Shown in pieces: positions 33,880 to 46,770 of a stretch of 64,000 bases of DNA. The DNA is taken from assembly GCA_028015205.1 (NCBI GenBank), contig CM051514.1:28226150-28290149 (forward strand), in the 5' to 3' direction. The notes beneath the pieces were generated by a model. It saw nothing but the letters and a program-made list of their open reading frames with translations. It was not told where the DNA came from and did not search any database. This stretch comes from Mytilisepta virgata. Its lineage: Eukaryota > Mollusca > Bivalvia > Mytilida > Mytilidae. The position numbers were made by a program, and so were the translations under genes. How positions within the stretch are numbered: the stretch's first letter is position 1; every line of letters starts with the position of its first letter.

Positions 33880-36449
33880 ATGACAGGAGTCCGGCTTTCG
33901 TTTAGGAAAAGTGGTATTACAAATTTACACAAAAGACTGACATTGGACGATAGATTTCGAAAGATATTTACTGTTTTTGTGTGGTCATGTTTTATTTTCT
34001 TGGTACTGGTAAGTGCGTTATTCACATCAGTAAAATTTAAACATAGTCAAAGTATGTTTGATTATCTAAAAACAAAACACAAATGTACAATCGATTCTAA
34101 TTGCTTATCTCCCTTAGATTATTAAAGTAAGGAGTGGATTTCTTTTCTTTCGCTTTTGTAATTTAACATACGTTTTGCCTATTGTCCTCTTCTCATCGTA
34201 TGTCTGTGTTTGCGTGTTTTTATCTTATATACTAGTGCACATATAGCCTATAAGCTTATTTCCAGCACTACTGGGAAACAAGAAATAGTCAATGCAACAC
34301 GCAACGCCTACTTTAAAGCAAAATATGGAAACAATGACGCTTTCTGCAGGAGTTCGAATTGGTCCGGTTTTATTTTTAGGTTTCTGTTAAAAAATAAAGC
34401 AAAGAAAGGAGAATGTTTCTCTCCTGATATGCATGAAATAATCGCCACTGGTTGATAATCAATAAATTCTTCCATCAATCCATTTTAGATTTTACAAGTT
34501 TTTATTATTAATGCGCGGCTTATAATATAATTTTTAGCATAAATTCGAAACATTAGTAATACCTTATTGTTGTATTATTTGTAATTGTTTAAATGTATTA
34601 TATAGGGATGGAACTTAGGACAGGGCGGGCCTACACTTTTGGACCTTCAGATTGTATCGAACTGTACGTTAGAGGAAGCTTCATTGTTCTTCACAGCTAT
34701 TGCCTGTGGATATTTGCTGTCGTCATTTGTAATCGCTGTTACTTTTGACAGATTCAATAAATTTTTATATATCATTTTTGGAAATATCGGAGTATCAGTC
34801 GTGATGGCGGCCATTCCTTGGTGTGTTTATTATGAACTCATGTTTGCTATGCATTTGCTGAAGGGATTTATGTGCGGAGTTGCCGACGCAGGTTTGTAAT
34901 GATTTACAGAATAATGTTCTTTTTATGGAAATCGTAATGAATCCGATATTTATTTTTAAAAAAAGACAAGTTTAATGTTAAAAGGCGAAACGTGTAAATA
35001 AGTTATTGTGTTACCGTATTATTTTTTCCCGACACCAATTCGTGCACTCGGTGAACATTTCTGAATTAATCTTCATCAAGTACAAATGTATTCTAAGACC
35101 TGAATCAGTCCGGTGTTTGGTATCTTGAAAGTACGAAATCATAAACAAATGCTGGAAAAATTCTAGCTTTCCATTTGTAATGTTCTTCGACGTTGTTCCG
35201 CCAATTAGTTCGAACAATATATTTTTAATATCTGAGGAATGCATTTAGAAAGAAACCGATTAAATCTAGAAAATAAAAGAAAATAGTTTACATTTGAAAG
35301 GTATATAATTTAATTTGTTATTATTATCTTATAAATATTCTTTCAGTCATTTCAACCTACCTTATTCGTTTGCTTGGTCAAGACTGCAGGAGTTACATGC
35401 AGATTATACACTTTTTCTTCACTGTCGGAGGAATTTTGTCACCATTAGCATCATCACCATTCTTAACACTTAACGAAATGCAGCATCCTTTAACCAACCG
35501 TTCTTTTCATAACACAACAGCTGAATTGATTAATTTAGAATATACAACTGATGCTAAACAACTTCCAATCACAGATGTTACATTGATACTGAACACAACT
35601 GATCAACCATTATCAACTGAAGTTTATAAGGCATACTCTATTTCCTCAGGACTGTCTTTAGTTTCAACTGTTCCATTTATTTTTATGTACTTCCGGTACA
35701 AAAATAGATTAACCATTTCAAACTCAAAGAAGTCCGATAACATGGAAGTATCTGATTCGCTTCCTAAACATATTCGGATACCAGCGTTACTGTTGATAGC
35801 TTTAAGTTCTTTTGTCTATACAGCGATGGAGGATTCATTTGCCGCCTTTCTCGCTACGTTTGTAGTAAAACACTTCAAATGGGACAAAGTACTAGCCTCT
35901 TACGCCACATCCGTTTACTGGGGCTCCTTTGCAGGTGGCAGCTTTATAGGAATACTAATTGCACCATTCTTCAAGTTATCAAGATTTTTATGTGTTTATA
36001 GCTTTATGATAGTCATTTCGTTTACATGTCTTTTGGTAGCGTCTTTGTATAATATCTCATTTGGTATATGGATTTCCGCTACAATGTGTGGAATTTTTAT
36101 GTCAGTATTCTTTCCGTTATTTTTTGTTTGGACCGAAAAAGACTTTTTCAATGTTTCTGCAAGAATAACAGCTTTAATTATGGTTTCTGGCAGTTCTGGG
36201 GTGATTGTTAATCCAATTCTTCTTGGACAAATGATGAAGAGATCGTCTATTTGGTTCTGTTACATACTATTAGGAGAAAGTATTTTTCTGTTTTGGTTGT
36301 TATTGGTAGGAATTTTGCTTTCAAAGAAGACACAAATGATTCGAAGACAATTTAAACAAGAAATTAATATAAAAATCAATGACGTTATTAATGATGAAAT
36401 TGGTTTGAAGAAGCAAAATTCTCAAATTGTTGAAATCACAAGATTCTAG
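33880..36449 (+). CDS. MFS sugar transporter-like protein, copy B (MFSD4/NaGLT1 type)
   Basis: Three coding exons, 33880-34008, 34606-34891 and 35347-36449 (TAG), with the same lengths and phases as copy A: 43, 95 and 367 codons, 505 aa. All splice sites are consensus. Signature GWNLGQGGPTLLDLQ, the FDRF loop, the sequon-rich outside loop and the C-terminal helices are intact. By eye about 13 of 47 residues differ from copy A in the outside loop but only about 10% in the C-terminal half. An in-frame ATG at 33844 would add 12 hydrophobic residues, but copy A lacks it and a splice acceptor ends at 33877, so 33880 is preferred. Intron 1 contains an open frame (to 34455) shared with copy E, judged non-coding because its differences are mostly replacement changes. 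Plasma-membrane solute transport is inferred from the family. Confidence 0.85.
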
Positions 36450-37200
36450 ATAAAAGTTGATATTTTATAATATAAACCCTCTCTTATACGTTTTGATATT
36501 AAGTCGCCTTTTCTTCTTTCTAAGAGCAATTCAATTAAGCCTGCTAATGACTCTGTTGATACACATAAATCACAGAAATTCCAGCCGAAACGCATATACC
36601 AAAAAACAAAAGAATGATGTTTATTTATGCAGTATGCACCAACACACCCTTGCTATGAAATGAACTACAGTAAAACATTCTTTATTTGAATATCATGGAT
36701 ATGTTTAAGTTTCCGATCGGACCCGAATTGTATTGTTATTTGACCATGCATGGAATAAATTTGTTGTATCGAACTGTTGTTTGATAGATAATCGACAGGA
36801 ATTTATATTATTTTACCATTTGCAAGTCAACCCTTGTATTTTTATTGATCAGATGTGTTTTTGTATAAAGTTACTTCTAGCTTACTTTTTATCTTACTAT
36901 TTATTTTAAATGCAAAAATCGCTCTTCCAAATAATCATTAATATTGATGTAAATTAAGTGTTTTAAAGAATGATTAAGAACATAAAGGATAGTACAATAG
37001 AAAACTATTGTACAAATGTCGACAACTTTACAATTGATTCTCGTTGTCTCGAAATCGCTGAGTCGAAAGTTCGGTTTTGTTGAAATTTTTTTGTGGCAGA
37101 CGAGAGTATAATCTATGTATTTTCATTTGCTTTGTCTCGAAATTCGATGAGTCGAAATTGTGGGTGTGTCGAAGTGATATTATGTACCCAGAAAATATAA
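36450..37200. other. 3' flank of gene B with the TTAA empty site
   Basis: Homologous to the flank of gene A. The TTAA at 36906-36909 is the empty counterpart of the 5.6-kb transposon in unit A. The single TCTCGTTGTC...CCCAGAAAATATA block (37029-37200) ends the homology. Confidence 0.6.
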
Positions 37201-37482
37201 TTCGTTAATTATCTACGCAGGTGAAACAAATATACACACCTGTCAACTGTACATATACACAAATATATATACTCTATAAAAGTTTCTAAAATACAGATCG
37301 GTCATAGAAAATATCTGGTTAACACGGTGATCCTCTTTTCGACGTATCTCTCCGGAAAACCTTACCTATTGCAACAGTATTCACGCTTTTGGATTTCTGT
37401 ACTTTATACAATATCCTTCAATATGATAACTAAATCAAACCGTGTAAGCTAATTCACCAGAACGCATCTGGATAAAATAAAT

Positions 37483-37644
37483 ATGTATAATGGTAAGCCT
37501 ATACAGTGGAAAAAGTATACAAGGCCAAACATTTTTAGTCCAGAAGGATATCCTGTTCTGTTTAGCGCACCCGATACATTTAAAGTGAGGAAAATTAAGT
37601 CCGGTGGAGAGTCAATTCTATTAAGACGTCAGATCAAACTGAAG
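37483..37644 (+). CDS. Candidate first coding exon, unrecognised gene
   Basis: ATG at 37483 opens 54 codons in a protein-like composition (PNIFSPEGYPVLFSAPDTFK, then basic residues and LLRRQIKLK), ending at GAAG|GTATCT, a fair donor in phase 0. A further open stretch after TGATGACAG (37692 on) reads HSEVVKLTHSEDNIVLK, also protein-like, which would imply a 57-nt or shorter intron. The frame soon ends at a stop. It may be a fragment or retro-fragment of a host gene or mobile element. I do not recognise the family. Confidence 0.3.
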
Positions 37645-37699
37645 GTATCTCTTCTTATTTCTGAGTTAGAAACTTCGTATCGATCAATTAAGTGATGAC

Positions 37700-38930
37700 A
37701 GCATTCTGAAGTGGTGAAATTAACACACTCTGAAGATAACATTGTCTTAAAGGTTTGTGTCATAGTAACATCTTTCTGTCTAATAAAGTCAAAGAACAAG
37801 TTTCTTGCATTACAGTAACAAATCAACTGTGAAATGTGAAACACTATAACCTAGACACATTTGCATGTTTACTGAGTAAGCTGAAACTCGCAATTGGAAA
37901 GTTAAAGTTATCCCATGTGTCATAGACGTTTGATTTTAGTCGCGATTTGTCGCCTATGTTTAAGAATAATTTGGGTATGAAGCTGGAGTTGATATCCCGG
38001 TGATGTCTGTTTGGTTGGGTAGATAAGGATTATCCCTAGCTTTAGGATTATAAAGTCATATTACATCATCAATTTTGCGCAAACTGAAAAAGAGGACTGG
38101 TTTAGTGTCTTCTGTTTCTTTTTGTAGTATCCTACGAATAAACTTACATTTGTAGTTTCATACGAAAATAAGAACAGATAGGCTTCTGCAATATTTTGTG
38201 CCTAAACCCACTGATAATATGTCTTTAGTTTATAAACTGCTTCCGGAATTTTTCACTTGCCTCTCCTCCAATGTTCCTATAGCAAGATGGCATTTTTTGT
38301 AGCCTCACTGATTTCTTTATCGTGGGGCAGTCTCAGAGTTAATAGTATTCATATACATGTTATATTTTCAGAAATAGCAAAATACAGGCATTGCTTCAAA
38401 CAATGGCGTTTCAATTGAGATGAGCCTCGATTTTTCAGCTTCTACATAAATATTCATTATATTTGTTAAGAAAAAGAAAGAATTTTTTCCGGCTCATATA
38501 CTCATAATTTAAGTAACCAGTTCATAGTACAATTGCTGACACAAAAGTAAAACGCACATGGTACCATACATCTCCTAGTTGTTGATCCCTCTTTTAGTTT
38601 TAAAGCTTGTTTAGTTGATGTTTTCATACATGTTTTGTACTTTATTATTCTAAAACCTATCCTTTTTCAGTTTACATTACTTATTTGTGGGTAATATATT
38701 TGCTATATGATTACCATGTGGACATACTTTTCCAAATTCAAAATCAATATAATTTTTTGGCGCATTTATACAAAACTTAAATAATTAGTACATACCTCTT
38801 CGTTCACTTCCAAATTTCAATTTATGACAAAGAGATAATAACATCTCACTTTTTACATCACACCCTTTATCTACAGTATTGATGTATCAGAGGTGGTTTG
38901 TAGGCAAGCTTATATCTTTGATTTTTCTCA
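37700..38930. other. Intergenic, nothing firm
   Basis: AT-rich DNA. Apart from the possible small exon near 37694-37750 nothing gene-like is seen. Confidence 0.4.
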
Positions 38931-40470
38931 GTTGCTGATGATGAAATCAAAACATTTTTAGAAACAAGGGTGATATGTCTTATTTCGTCGTGAATAACAA
39001 TTTAGTTTTTGATCCCTTTGTACTTAAATGTTTTAGCATTTTTTTTCATATTGTTTGGAATTTTATTGAATTTAGTCAATTTAAAAAATGATAGTAAATG
39101 CCAATTTTCCCTTCTAGTTTGAAAATAAGTTAATAATTCTCTCTGAAAGAATAGATCAATTATGATAAACTTGATTAAGCGATCAAAACAGAAACAATTC
39201 ACACATATCAGAACATTTGTTTCCCAAGACTCTTCAATTCAAAATTTAGAGGGTAGATGTTGTGGCTAACACTGAAACTTTATTCAGGTCATTATTATAC
39301 TTAACAAATTGGATAACATTTTATTTTTTTTTAAATTAAAAGTGTGCTCTATGAAATAGCAACATTTTGGGATATTGAATTCAAGATTTTTACACAAAAA
39401 CGAAAGCTTTCCACATAAAATTCACACATTGTAAACATCAGACCGATAGACAATTTTTGAAGTCTTTGCGGTTTTTTAACATTTAGGTATATGTAAAATA
39501 GACTATGGTGTATCAGGAACGACAAAGTGACAAAAATATTTCTTGGATTAAAACGCCAAGCTTGCGATCCAAAAATCAAAGTTTTGAAAAATTAGGAAAC
39601 GTATCCAAAATGTTTCCTTGTAGGCTATAAAAATAAAATGGACACCCCTTCAACAATTTCTTCAATATCTACTTCGAACATTTAGCTATAAAGTGAATAA
39701 AATGAAATTATCCCCGTGATTCTAAGAAGGAAGTTACAATAAGTTTAACCCCCCCCCCCCAACATCTTTATCATTTTCAGTGTTACAGTTAACTGCAGGT
39801 TGAAGGAATAACAATGGTCACATGGTCTGATACAGCTCTATATTTCAATAAAAACAATGCAAAATTAAATAACAGTTCGGTACACAAATACATCTTTTTT
39901 ATTTCTCATCACGATAAAATTGTAAGTAGACTGCTAACAAGTAACCAAATCACAAATGAAGATGAAAATTGCTGCAATATTTATTTTCAGTCATTTCCTG
40001 GTTCCTCTCACTTATTTCAATTGGTAACATTAAAATCATTGCAAATGGAAAAATAAAACGGACTATAATATTTATGGGTACACTACCCTACTATAAAGCT
40101 ATTGTCTCACTGTAAGTGACACCGAATCAAACTTTATTTCAACGGATTTTACCTTCTTGCAATTTGACAGTTCCTTGAACGAGCATTACGTACATGTGTA
40201 CTTACCCTTGTGAAACGTCTGATGCCATTCCAAAATTTAATACATGGATATTTAAAAACTATAAGATAATTTCTAAATTTTGTTTTACATTTTGTATGAT
40301 GTCAACTATAAAAACAAAATACAATTCACTATTGTTTTCGACATTTTAAACAGAAACAATATATTCACATAAATTCATGCATTTAAGGTTTTTTTTTTTT
40401 TGGAAATTCAACAAAAACATGAAGAATACGAGTGGAATTAATGTGTTTTGTGTACAAGTTTAAACAAATC
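38930..40470. repeat. Diverged left part of the older duplication unit (C)
   Basis: 38950-38990 (ATCAAAACATTTTTAGAAAC) resembles the unit starts at 4993 and 19985. 39350-39600 resembles 8340-8540 (shared AAAGCTTTCCACA-AAAA, then TATGTAAAAT). The match is much weaker than among A, B and E, so this unit is older. No coding exon is supported. A 10-base C run lies at 39750-39759. Confidence 0.45.
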
Positions 40471-40477
40471 ATACTTA

Positions 40478-40636
40478 AATAGTTCATGACACTGAGGGTA
40501 ATATGGCAGTAAATGGGCCTGTCGGTCGCCCCACAAAAATTATTTGGACCGAATCGAAGGTGAGGTCCATAATGTTTTTTAAGGGCGACCAACCGGTCCA
40601 TATACAGACATTTGACCCGAAGTGTCATGAACTATT
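40478..40636. mobile_element. Hairpin (foldback) element
   Basis: AATAGTTCATGACACT at 40478-40493 is the exact complement of 40621-40636. Further in, GTCGGTCGCCC and GGGCGACCAACC pair with mismatches, so the two arms fold back over most of the length. Copies of its GGTCCATAT word recur at 40690-40735 and 42033. Family unknown. Confidence 0.6.
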
Positions 40637-40734
40637 TGTTATATTATACTTTTCTGGAATTTAATCGAATTTAATCGATCTCGCATAAACGAGGCGGTCC
40701 ATGTAATCTACAGCCGGTCCATATAACATTATAT

Positions 40735-42031
40735 TGTTATGATATTGTAAAAAAAAATAAATAAAAAACAACTTATGAGATATTTAGGCATGATTGGATT
40801 TTACAGAAAATTTTGTTCAAATTTTGCTACAGTTTTTCAACCATTGACTCATCTTTTACGGACAGATTCTAAATTCATCTGGAGTGATAATTGTCAAACC
40901 GCTTTTGAAAAAAGCAAATCACTTTTAATTAAAAGTCCCGTTCTTATCACTCCAGACTTTAAAAAGCAATTCAAACTTGCCGTTGATGCAAGTGATGTAG
41001 GAGTTGGAGCTGTTTTATATCAAGAAACAGATGATAATGTTGAGAAGCCTATATCATATTTCTCCAAGAAATTAGATAAACATCAGAAAAATTATTCCAC
41101 TACTGAAAAAGAATGTTTTGCACTGTTGTCTGCACTTCAACATTTTGATGTATATTTAAATCCCACTATGCATCCTATTCTGGTTTATACTGATCATAAT
41201 CCTTTCACCTTCATACATAAAATGAGAAACAAAAACCAAAGGTTGACTAGGTGGAGTTTATTGTTGCAGGAATACGATATTATTGTAAAACATATTAAAG
41301 GTAAAGATAGTGTAATAGCAGATGTTTTATCTAGATTTTATTAAAACACTGTATACATACTATATATTTTTGTATATATTGTTCATGAAGTTCTCGTTAC
41401 ACTCAAACTTCTTTTAAGGGGGGAGGTGTTATGATATTGTAATTATTATGTTTATTTATCTGGGCCTAATTTGTTTTGCGTAGCCTTATAACATGTATAC
41501 TATGTTTACATAATACTTATAGTTGTTTACCAAATAATGTTATAACTGCGCAGTTTAGAAATCACTGGAACAATAATAGATACTGATGGAATGACTAGAA
41601 CTTTCTATTTGACTTACGTAATAATTCTGGTGTGATTCGAACTTCTACCGTATTCCAGAAGTTTCCGTTCTACAGTATATATACGGACAAGAAATTTAGA
41701 CTTTCAGAACAGAACGTATTGGACCAGACATTCTTGTGTTCTCAGCTGTTGGATTTATTTACGTTTCACACATCATCCTTAACATACTTTTATTTACGTT
41801 ACATCATACTAGATTGTGACTGATTGGATATAATATTCCGTTTGGATTCCCGCAACAGTGACGAGAAGAATTCCGGATTAGGAAAAGACGGAGGATTTTG
41901 AACAGTTAAGTTGACATTTTATTTTGTGTAATATTATTTTGTAAACTTGTATATAATAAATCTTGTTAAATTTTATTATTGATTTGTGTCTTTTGTTGGC
42001 TACAATCTAAAAGGTGATTTCGGCCGTAACA
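40735..42031 (+). mobile_element. Internally deleted Gypsy-type LTR retrotransposon
   Basis: ATAT at 40731-40734 and 42032-42035 is the 4-bp target duplication, the same length as for the related solo LTR. The left end retains only the first ~15 bases of the LTR (TGTTATGATATTGTA), then an A-rich junction runs into pol. The 190-codon frame 40775-41344 is the RT thumb and RNase H part of a Ty3/Gypsy polymerase: YLGMIGFYRKF, then AVDASDVGVGAVL (first Asp), EKECFALL (Glu), YTDHNPFTF (Asp) and IADVLSR. A purine tract (AAGGGGGGAGG, 41417-41426) precedes the full 3' LTR at 41427-42031. gag, protease, most of RT and integrase are missing. Confidence 0.9.
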
Positions 42032-42035
42032 ATAT

Positions 42036-43370
42036 GGACCGGCTTAGATAACATAGACAAATAGAGTGGTATAATATTAAGAAATGATTAAAAGACAAGG
42101 TCGGATTTACAGAATGGATTGCGTAATCTTGAGAACATAGGATAGGACTTGAATACTAATTGATGTGTTTGTAGTGATACAAAGTTGTAAGTTATTCTTT
42201 GATAGAGTAGTAAATCTACTCGAAAAAAAAAAAAATATGCGTACTAGTATGTATAATGAATAGTCTTAATGCAAAACAGTGCACACGGTCATGACGATAG
42301 CACTTAACTCAGCGTTGGTCTTATTTAAAGGTTGCAGACTGTGTATTATTTTAGATGATATAACATTCCAGTAAAAAGGTAAGATTTTGTAGTTAAAATA
42401 GTTTTTTTTTCTACTTCATGTACATATTGATTGTAAAAAATCAACAATTTCTATAATCTTTAGGTTAATGTTATCTTTTTAATTCAGGTATGCACTGCCA
42501 TATAACATGTAAAAAACAAATTAGATCAAAGGAAAGGCCAAGAATGACAATTTACAGACCCTCAAACAAAAATAACATTTATTTGATAATAAAAAAACGG
42601 CCGTTATATCCGCATACCCATGCGCCACTGAGAAAACATAAAAAAAAATCTAAAAACATTTAACACAGACAACTTTGTCTGATAGCGCTTACATATAATG
42701 TATACCTATTTTCATGATCGTAACTTAAACAGAGTTCGAGATAACCATTTTTTCGCTTTCTGTATCCTTTAGGAATATGCCCCTACGCGTCGCATAAAAA
42801 AATCGACCTTGGACAACTTTATTATACAAATGTATAATGTATTCGAAATACATTTTCGCTCATAATTCTGGCCTTAAGGCAAATATCAAAATTCCGAAGC
42901 TTTTGGCACAAACAAATGTTATTGTGCCAATTACACACAAATGTTCGTGGTCCTATCTCATATACTGTAAGAGGAGTTCAGGTGCAATCGATTTTTATCT
43001 TTCTGGACACCCTTCGGTGTATGGTCCCAGGAACCACAGGAAAATACGGACTCCAATGAGTGGTAGATATAATGTGAGTTGTGATTCAAGTTTTAGCTTT
43101 CTATCCATAGTAGTTTAGAAGATTTCACTGATTTACTTGATATCACGAAGTTCGTTTTTGTCCCACAATGTTTGTTTTAGTGCGAATATCAAAATTCTTT
43201 TGAACAATATAAACTCATAGTCAATATCGTGCCAAGTGTCAGGATTCTGTAATGTTTGGTTGCCAGATAATCCTGGACATTACGTACAGACTTATACGTA
43301 CGACTAACAGCAAATAATATCACCGCCGCCTCGGTGAGTGTGGGGATAATAAACACAAAAAGCAAAAAAT
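42036..43370. other. Intergenic, nothing firm
   Basis: A 93-codon frame at 42837-43118 ends beside a possible GTGAGT donor (43073), but nothing in it is recognisable. Otherwise AT-rich DNA without repeats that could be named. Confidence 0.4.
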
Positions 43371-43650
43371 AGAAACAACAGAGAGCTGGTATAGGTATTG
43401 AGTTGTGATGGGGTTAATGAGAACCCAAACCTCAGCTTTATCTATCCTGACCCTTTGGTGTATAAAAACACTATAGAGCCAATACAATCTGATTACCAAC
43501 AATATAGCAGCAATCAATAAAAAAGGTTGGGCGGTACATAATTTAGATAGCAGGGTCAAAATGCATGTGTTTAAACTATAAAACTGGCTAAGGCTCGCGT
43601 AGCTTCTGGTCGTACATGTATACCTTCGCTCTATCAAGCAAAATAATAAG
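43370..43650. repeat. Diverged copy of the 6080-6250 / 22140-22260 repeat
   Basis: Shared wording includes GAACCCAAACC...CTATCCTGACCCT (compare 21845-21895) and GCCAATACAATCTGATTA...GGTTGGGCGGTACATAATTTA (compare 22155-22250). It lies upstream of pseudogene C as the corresponding blocks lie upstream of A and B, supporting an old common unit. Confidence 0.5.
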
Positions 43651-43912
43651 AAATAACACTCCCATAAAGGGTTTTAAAGGTATCACGTCATGTATGCAAT
43701 AGACTACCACGTTATCTCGTTACCCCAGTTAGAATAAGCACTCAGTTTACCCTTACGAATCCAAGATAACGGTTTATGAAGAAAATTTTTAGTCCGCTTT
43801 GAATTGTGGAATGTTTCTATTTATTTATCTTTGCTCCTCTCTAAAAATAGCTAGGATTTTCTCAACATCTGCAATTTAGATAATACGAACATAAAAGAAA
43901 GAAATATATCCT

Positions 43913-44738
43913 CATATGGTGTTGGGTTTACGACACTTATGGACCTCCAAATTATATCCGATTCTACACTACAAGAGGTGTCTCTGTGGTTTACAGCTAC
44001 TGCTGCTGGTTATTTGGTTTCATCATATTAAGTTAGCGTGAACTATGACAGATTTGATAGATTTCTACATGTTATATTTGGATATGTCCTTGGTGTATTC
44101 AATATAAATTAATGTTTGCAATGCATGTACTGAAGGGTTTGTGTGTGGCGTTGTAGATGCCGGTTTGTATTAAATCTATATTTATTTCTTTCTGAAAATA
44201 CATAACTATTAATTTATAATCGTCAATATTTTTGTGTTGATGGAACAATGAGATATTTGTTTAATAGTTTCTTGCACGGGAAGAATAGAAAGCTATAAGA
44301 TATGTATACGTAAGAATGGAAATATTTAGCAAATATTTGGAATTTCAGACGTGTTCTAACATGCATTTAGTTGAATTGACAATACAATTAACAATCTATG
44401 CATAAAAATACCCAATGGGAATTCAAGTAGTTAGGTGCACACATAACCTCTCACCAAGTTAACTTTCAGCAGGTCCACTGGCTGCTCTAAGCAGTTCTGC
44501 TGACTGCTTTAGAACTGCTCTAGGATAGAATCCTGACTGCTCTAGGCTGTCATGATCAAGAACAGCTGTAACCTGTCATGGTCAAGAACAGCTCTAACCT
44601 GTCATGGTCTAGAACAGCTCTAATATGTCATGGTCTAGAACAGTTCTATAACATTGTTATATAGAATTGATCATGTTACCCATCCATTCACGGTATGGAT
44701 TGTATCACTGACCTGACATTTTAAAAAAAATTAATCTA

Positions 44739-44800
<62 letters not shown>

Positions 44801-46770
44801 AACTTAATGTAATTTTTAAATATTAATTTTGTTATTATTTTTTTTTAATTGTAATTTTTTTTTTATTATATTTTTTTTACTCAAGATCTTTTCTTCTTGA
44901 GTAAGTTAAAAAAAAAAGGGGTGGGTTATATAATGATGATATAATAATTGTGAAATGTAGTGATATCGTCGCAAAAGCAGTCGTGGACCAGACCTGCTCT
45001 AAAAAGCAGTCGTGAACCAGGACTACTCTGATTCCTGACCAGAGCAGTTCTAAAAAGCAGTGTTAACCAGTACTGCTCTTATTCTTGACCACAGCTGTTC
45101 CTCTTCCTGACTACTCTAAGTTAACTTCTCAGAACTGCCCTGCAAGTTAACTTGGACGAGAGGTTATGACTGGTCGCAACTGTACATGTAGTTTAATTAT
45201 TTTTTTAATCGAGCAATAAGAAAGGAGGGTATATGTAAATTTTGAACAAATTTGTCTAAATTCTTTATTGAGTACTCTCTCTCAAAGCATTGAGAAATTA
45301 TATTAGAAAACGAAAAAACGTACAACATATTAAAGAAGTTAGAAACTTAACACTTTGACTTAACAACAATCTAACTGCTTGTTGTAAATCCTACATGTAT
45401 CTTGTCCATCATTATGACAAATACGGACCTGTTTTACATGTAATATTCTATTTAACAATTCTCTATGATACGGTGAATTATTATACATTGATGGCACTTT
45501 ACTGAGTTCAACATCATGTGTTATGGACCGGTTAACTTTAAAGAGAATGAATTTTCTAAAAACAGTACACGGTGCAATATCACAAACTATGAACTGCCTT
45601 GAAACACAGTGTTTCTATATTAATTTAAAAGTACGAAATGTTACAATACATTTTATTCCATTCTAAATTCAATTAAACGTTTATTCGTATGACTACAATT
45701 AGTCATAAGACTTAATGCGTATGTTCCGGATATAGTCCTTGTCGTAGTGGTACGAATATGTTGTAAAAAATAGCCCTGATCTGGAAGTATGTATGATTTT
45801 TCAGTCATCCCGACCTTGCTTATTCATCTGCTGGATAAGGATTGCAGGAGTTATATATGCAAATTTCACATGTTTTCTTCACTACTGGAGGAATGTTATC
45901 ACCGTTAGCACCTGTACCTTTTCTGGCACTCGAAGAAATGGACACAATTATTAACAATACAACAAATACGTCTATAAACTATGAAAACCCGATATTTACT
46001 TTTGTTGCAAATTATTCAGGAATAAGAAATACCACTTGCAGACCATTATCATCTGAAGTTTATAAGGCGTATTCTGTCTCTTCGACATTGAGTATAGTGT
46101 CAGTTTTTCCATTTCTTGTTATTTACTTCCGGTATGGCAATACGGAAACTTTCAAAACCACCGAACAAGCACAATACATCTGCAGTGGTCGATTCCATTC
46201 CGAAACAAATTAAGCTACTCGTGTTAGTATTAATTACTTTATTTCATGCATCTATGCAGCTGTAGAAGATTCTTTTTCTGGCTGACTTCCAACTTTTACA
46301 GTAAAACAGCTCAACTGGGACAAAAATCTCGCGTCTTATGTTACCTCCGTGTACTGGGGCTTCTATTCTGTTGGCAGTGTTGTTAGCATATTCATTGTTC
46401 CATTTTTTAAGCTATCGAAATTTATGCGTTTTTACAGTTTTACGATAGAATTGTCTGTTGCATACTTGACGATCACTTCTTTAAATGACATTGGTATTTG
46501 GATGCCCGCTGGTATGTGTGGATTCTTCACGTCCATATTCTATCAATTAATTTATGCATGGACAGAAGAAGAATTTCTTCATGTATCCGCAAGGACAACA
46601 GCTTCTATTTCTGCTGGAGTTGATGACGATGTAACATAGTTTTACGGGAAAGTATTCTCCTGTTTGTATTGTTTTTGTTTGGAATAATATTGTCGAAAGA
46701 AACAAGAAAACGGAGATCAAAAATCGAAACCTTAATGAATGAAAATGTCGTTATCAACATTGAAACGTAA
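43913..46770 (+). pseudogene. MFS transporter copy C, pseudogene
   Basis: Exon 2 remnant at about 43913-44162: a readable LMDLQIISDSTLQEVSLWFT, then an in-frame TAA, frameshifts and loss of about 20 codons around the second helix. Exon 3 remnant 45805-46770 starts after a TTTTTCAG acceptor. A 2-base insertion near 45859 shifts the frame. A 123-codon stretch retains the sequon-rich outside loop and helix 6, then frameshifts near 46150; a second stretch (46349-46639) retains VYWGFYSVGS and AWTEEEFLHVSAR; a deletion removes roughly 35 codons before the C-terminal tail ending in TAA at 46768-46770. Exon 1 and a promoter are not found. The intron is enlarged by a MITE. It is more diverged from A/B/E than these are from each other and shares some residues with D. 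Confidence 0.85.
44442..45168. mobile_element. MITE with internal minisatellite and (TA)n tract
   Basis: CATAACCTCTCACCAAGTTA at 44442 is matched by the complement of 45138-45168 (CAAGTTAACTTGGACGAGAG then GTTATG) over about 25-30 bp. Inside on the left are four copies of a ~29-bp unit CTGTCATGGTC-AGAACAGCT (44548-44645). On the right, AAAGCAGTCGTGGACCAG-type copies appear in the opposite sense, and in the centre a (TA) dinucleotide run at about 44741-44795. No coding frame. It lies in the intron of pseudogene C. Confidence 0.75.

Noticed and set aside
34210..34455. Open frame in intron 1 of gene B, also present in E (62537-62842)
   Set aside because: It looks like an alternative exon, but differences between B and E are largely replacement changes, the acceptor-like AG is not conserved, and copy A has a frame-breaking deletion. 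Shared intron ancestry explains it.
43320..43637. 105-codon minus-strand frame
   Set aside because: It lies in the diverged interspersed repeat shared with 6.1 and 22.1 kb and has no protein feature.
44741..44795. (TA)n tract as a possible origin or promoter
   Set aside because: A simple dinucleotide repeat inside a MITE; no supporting elements.
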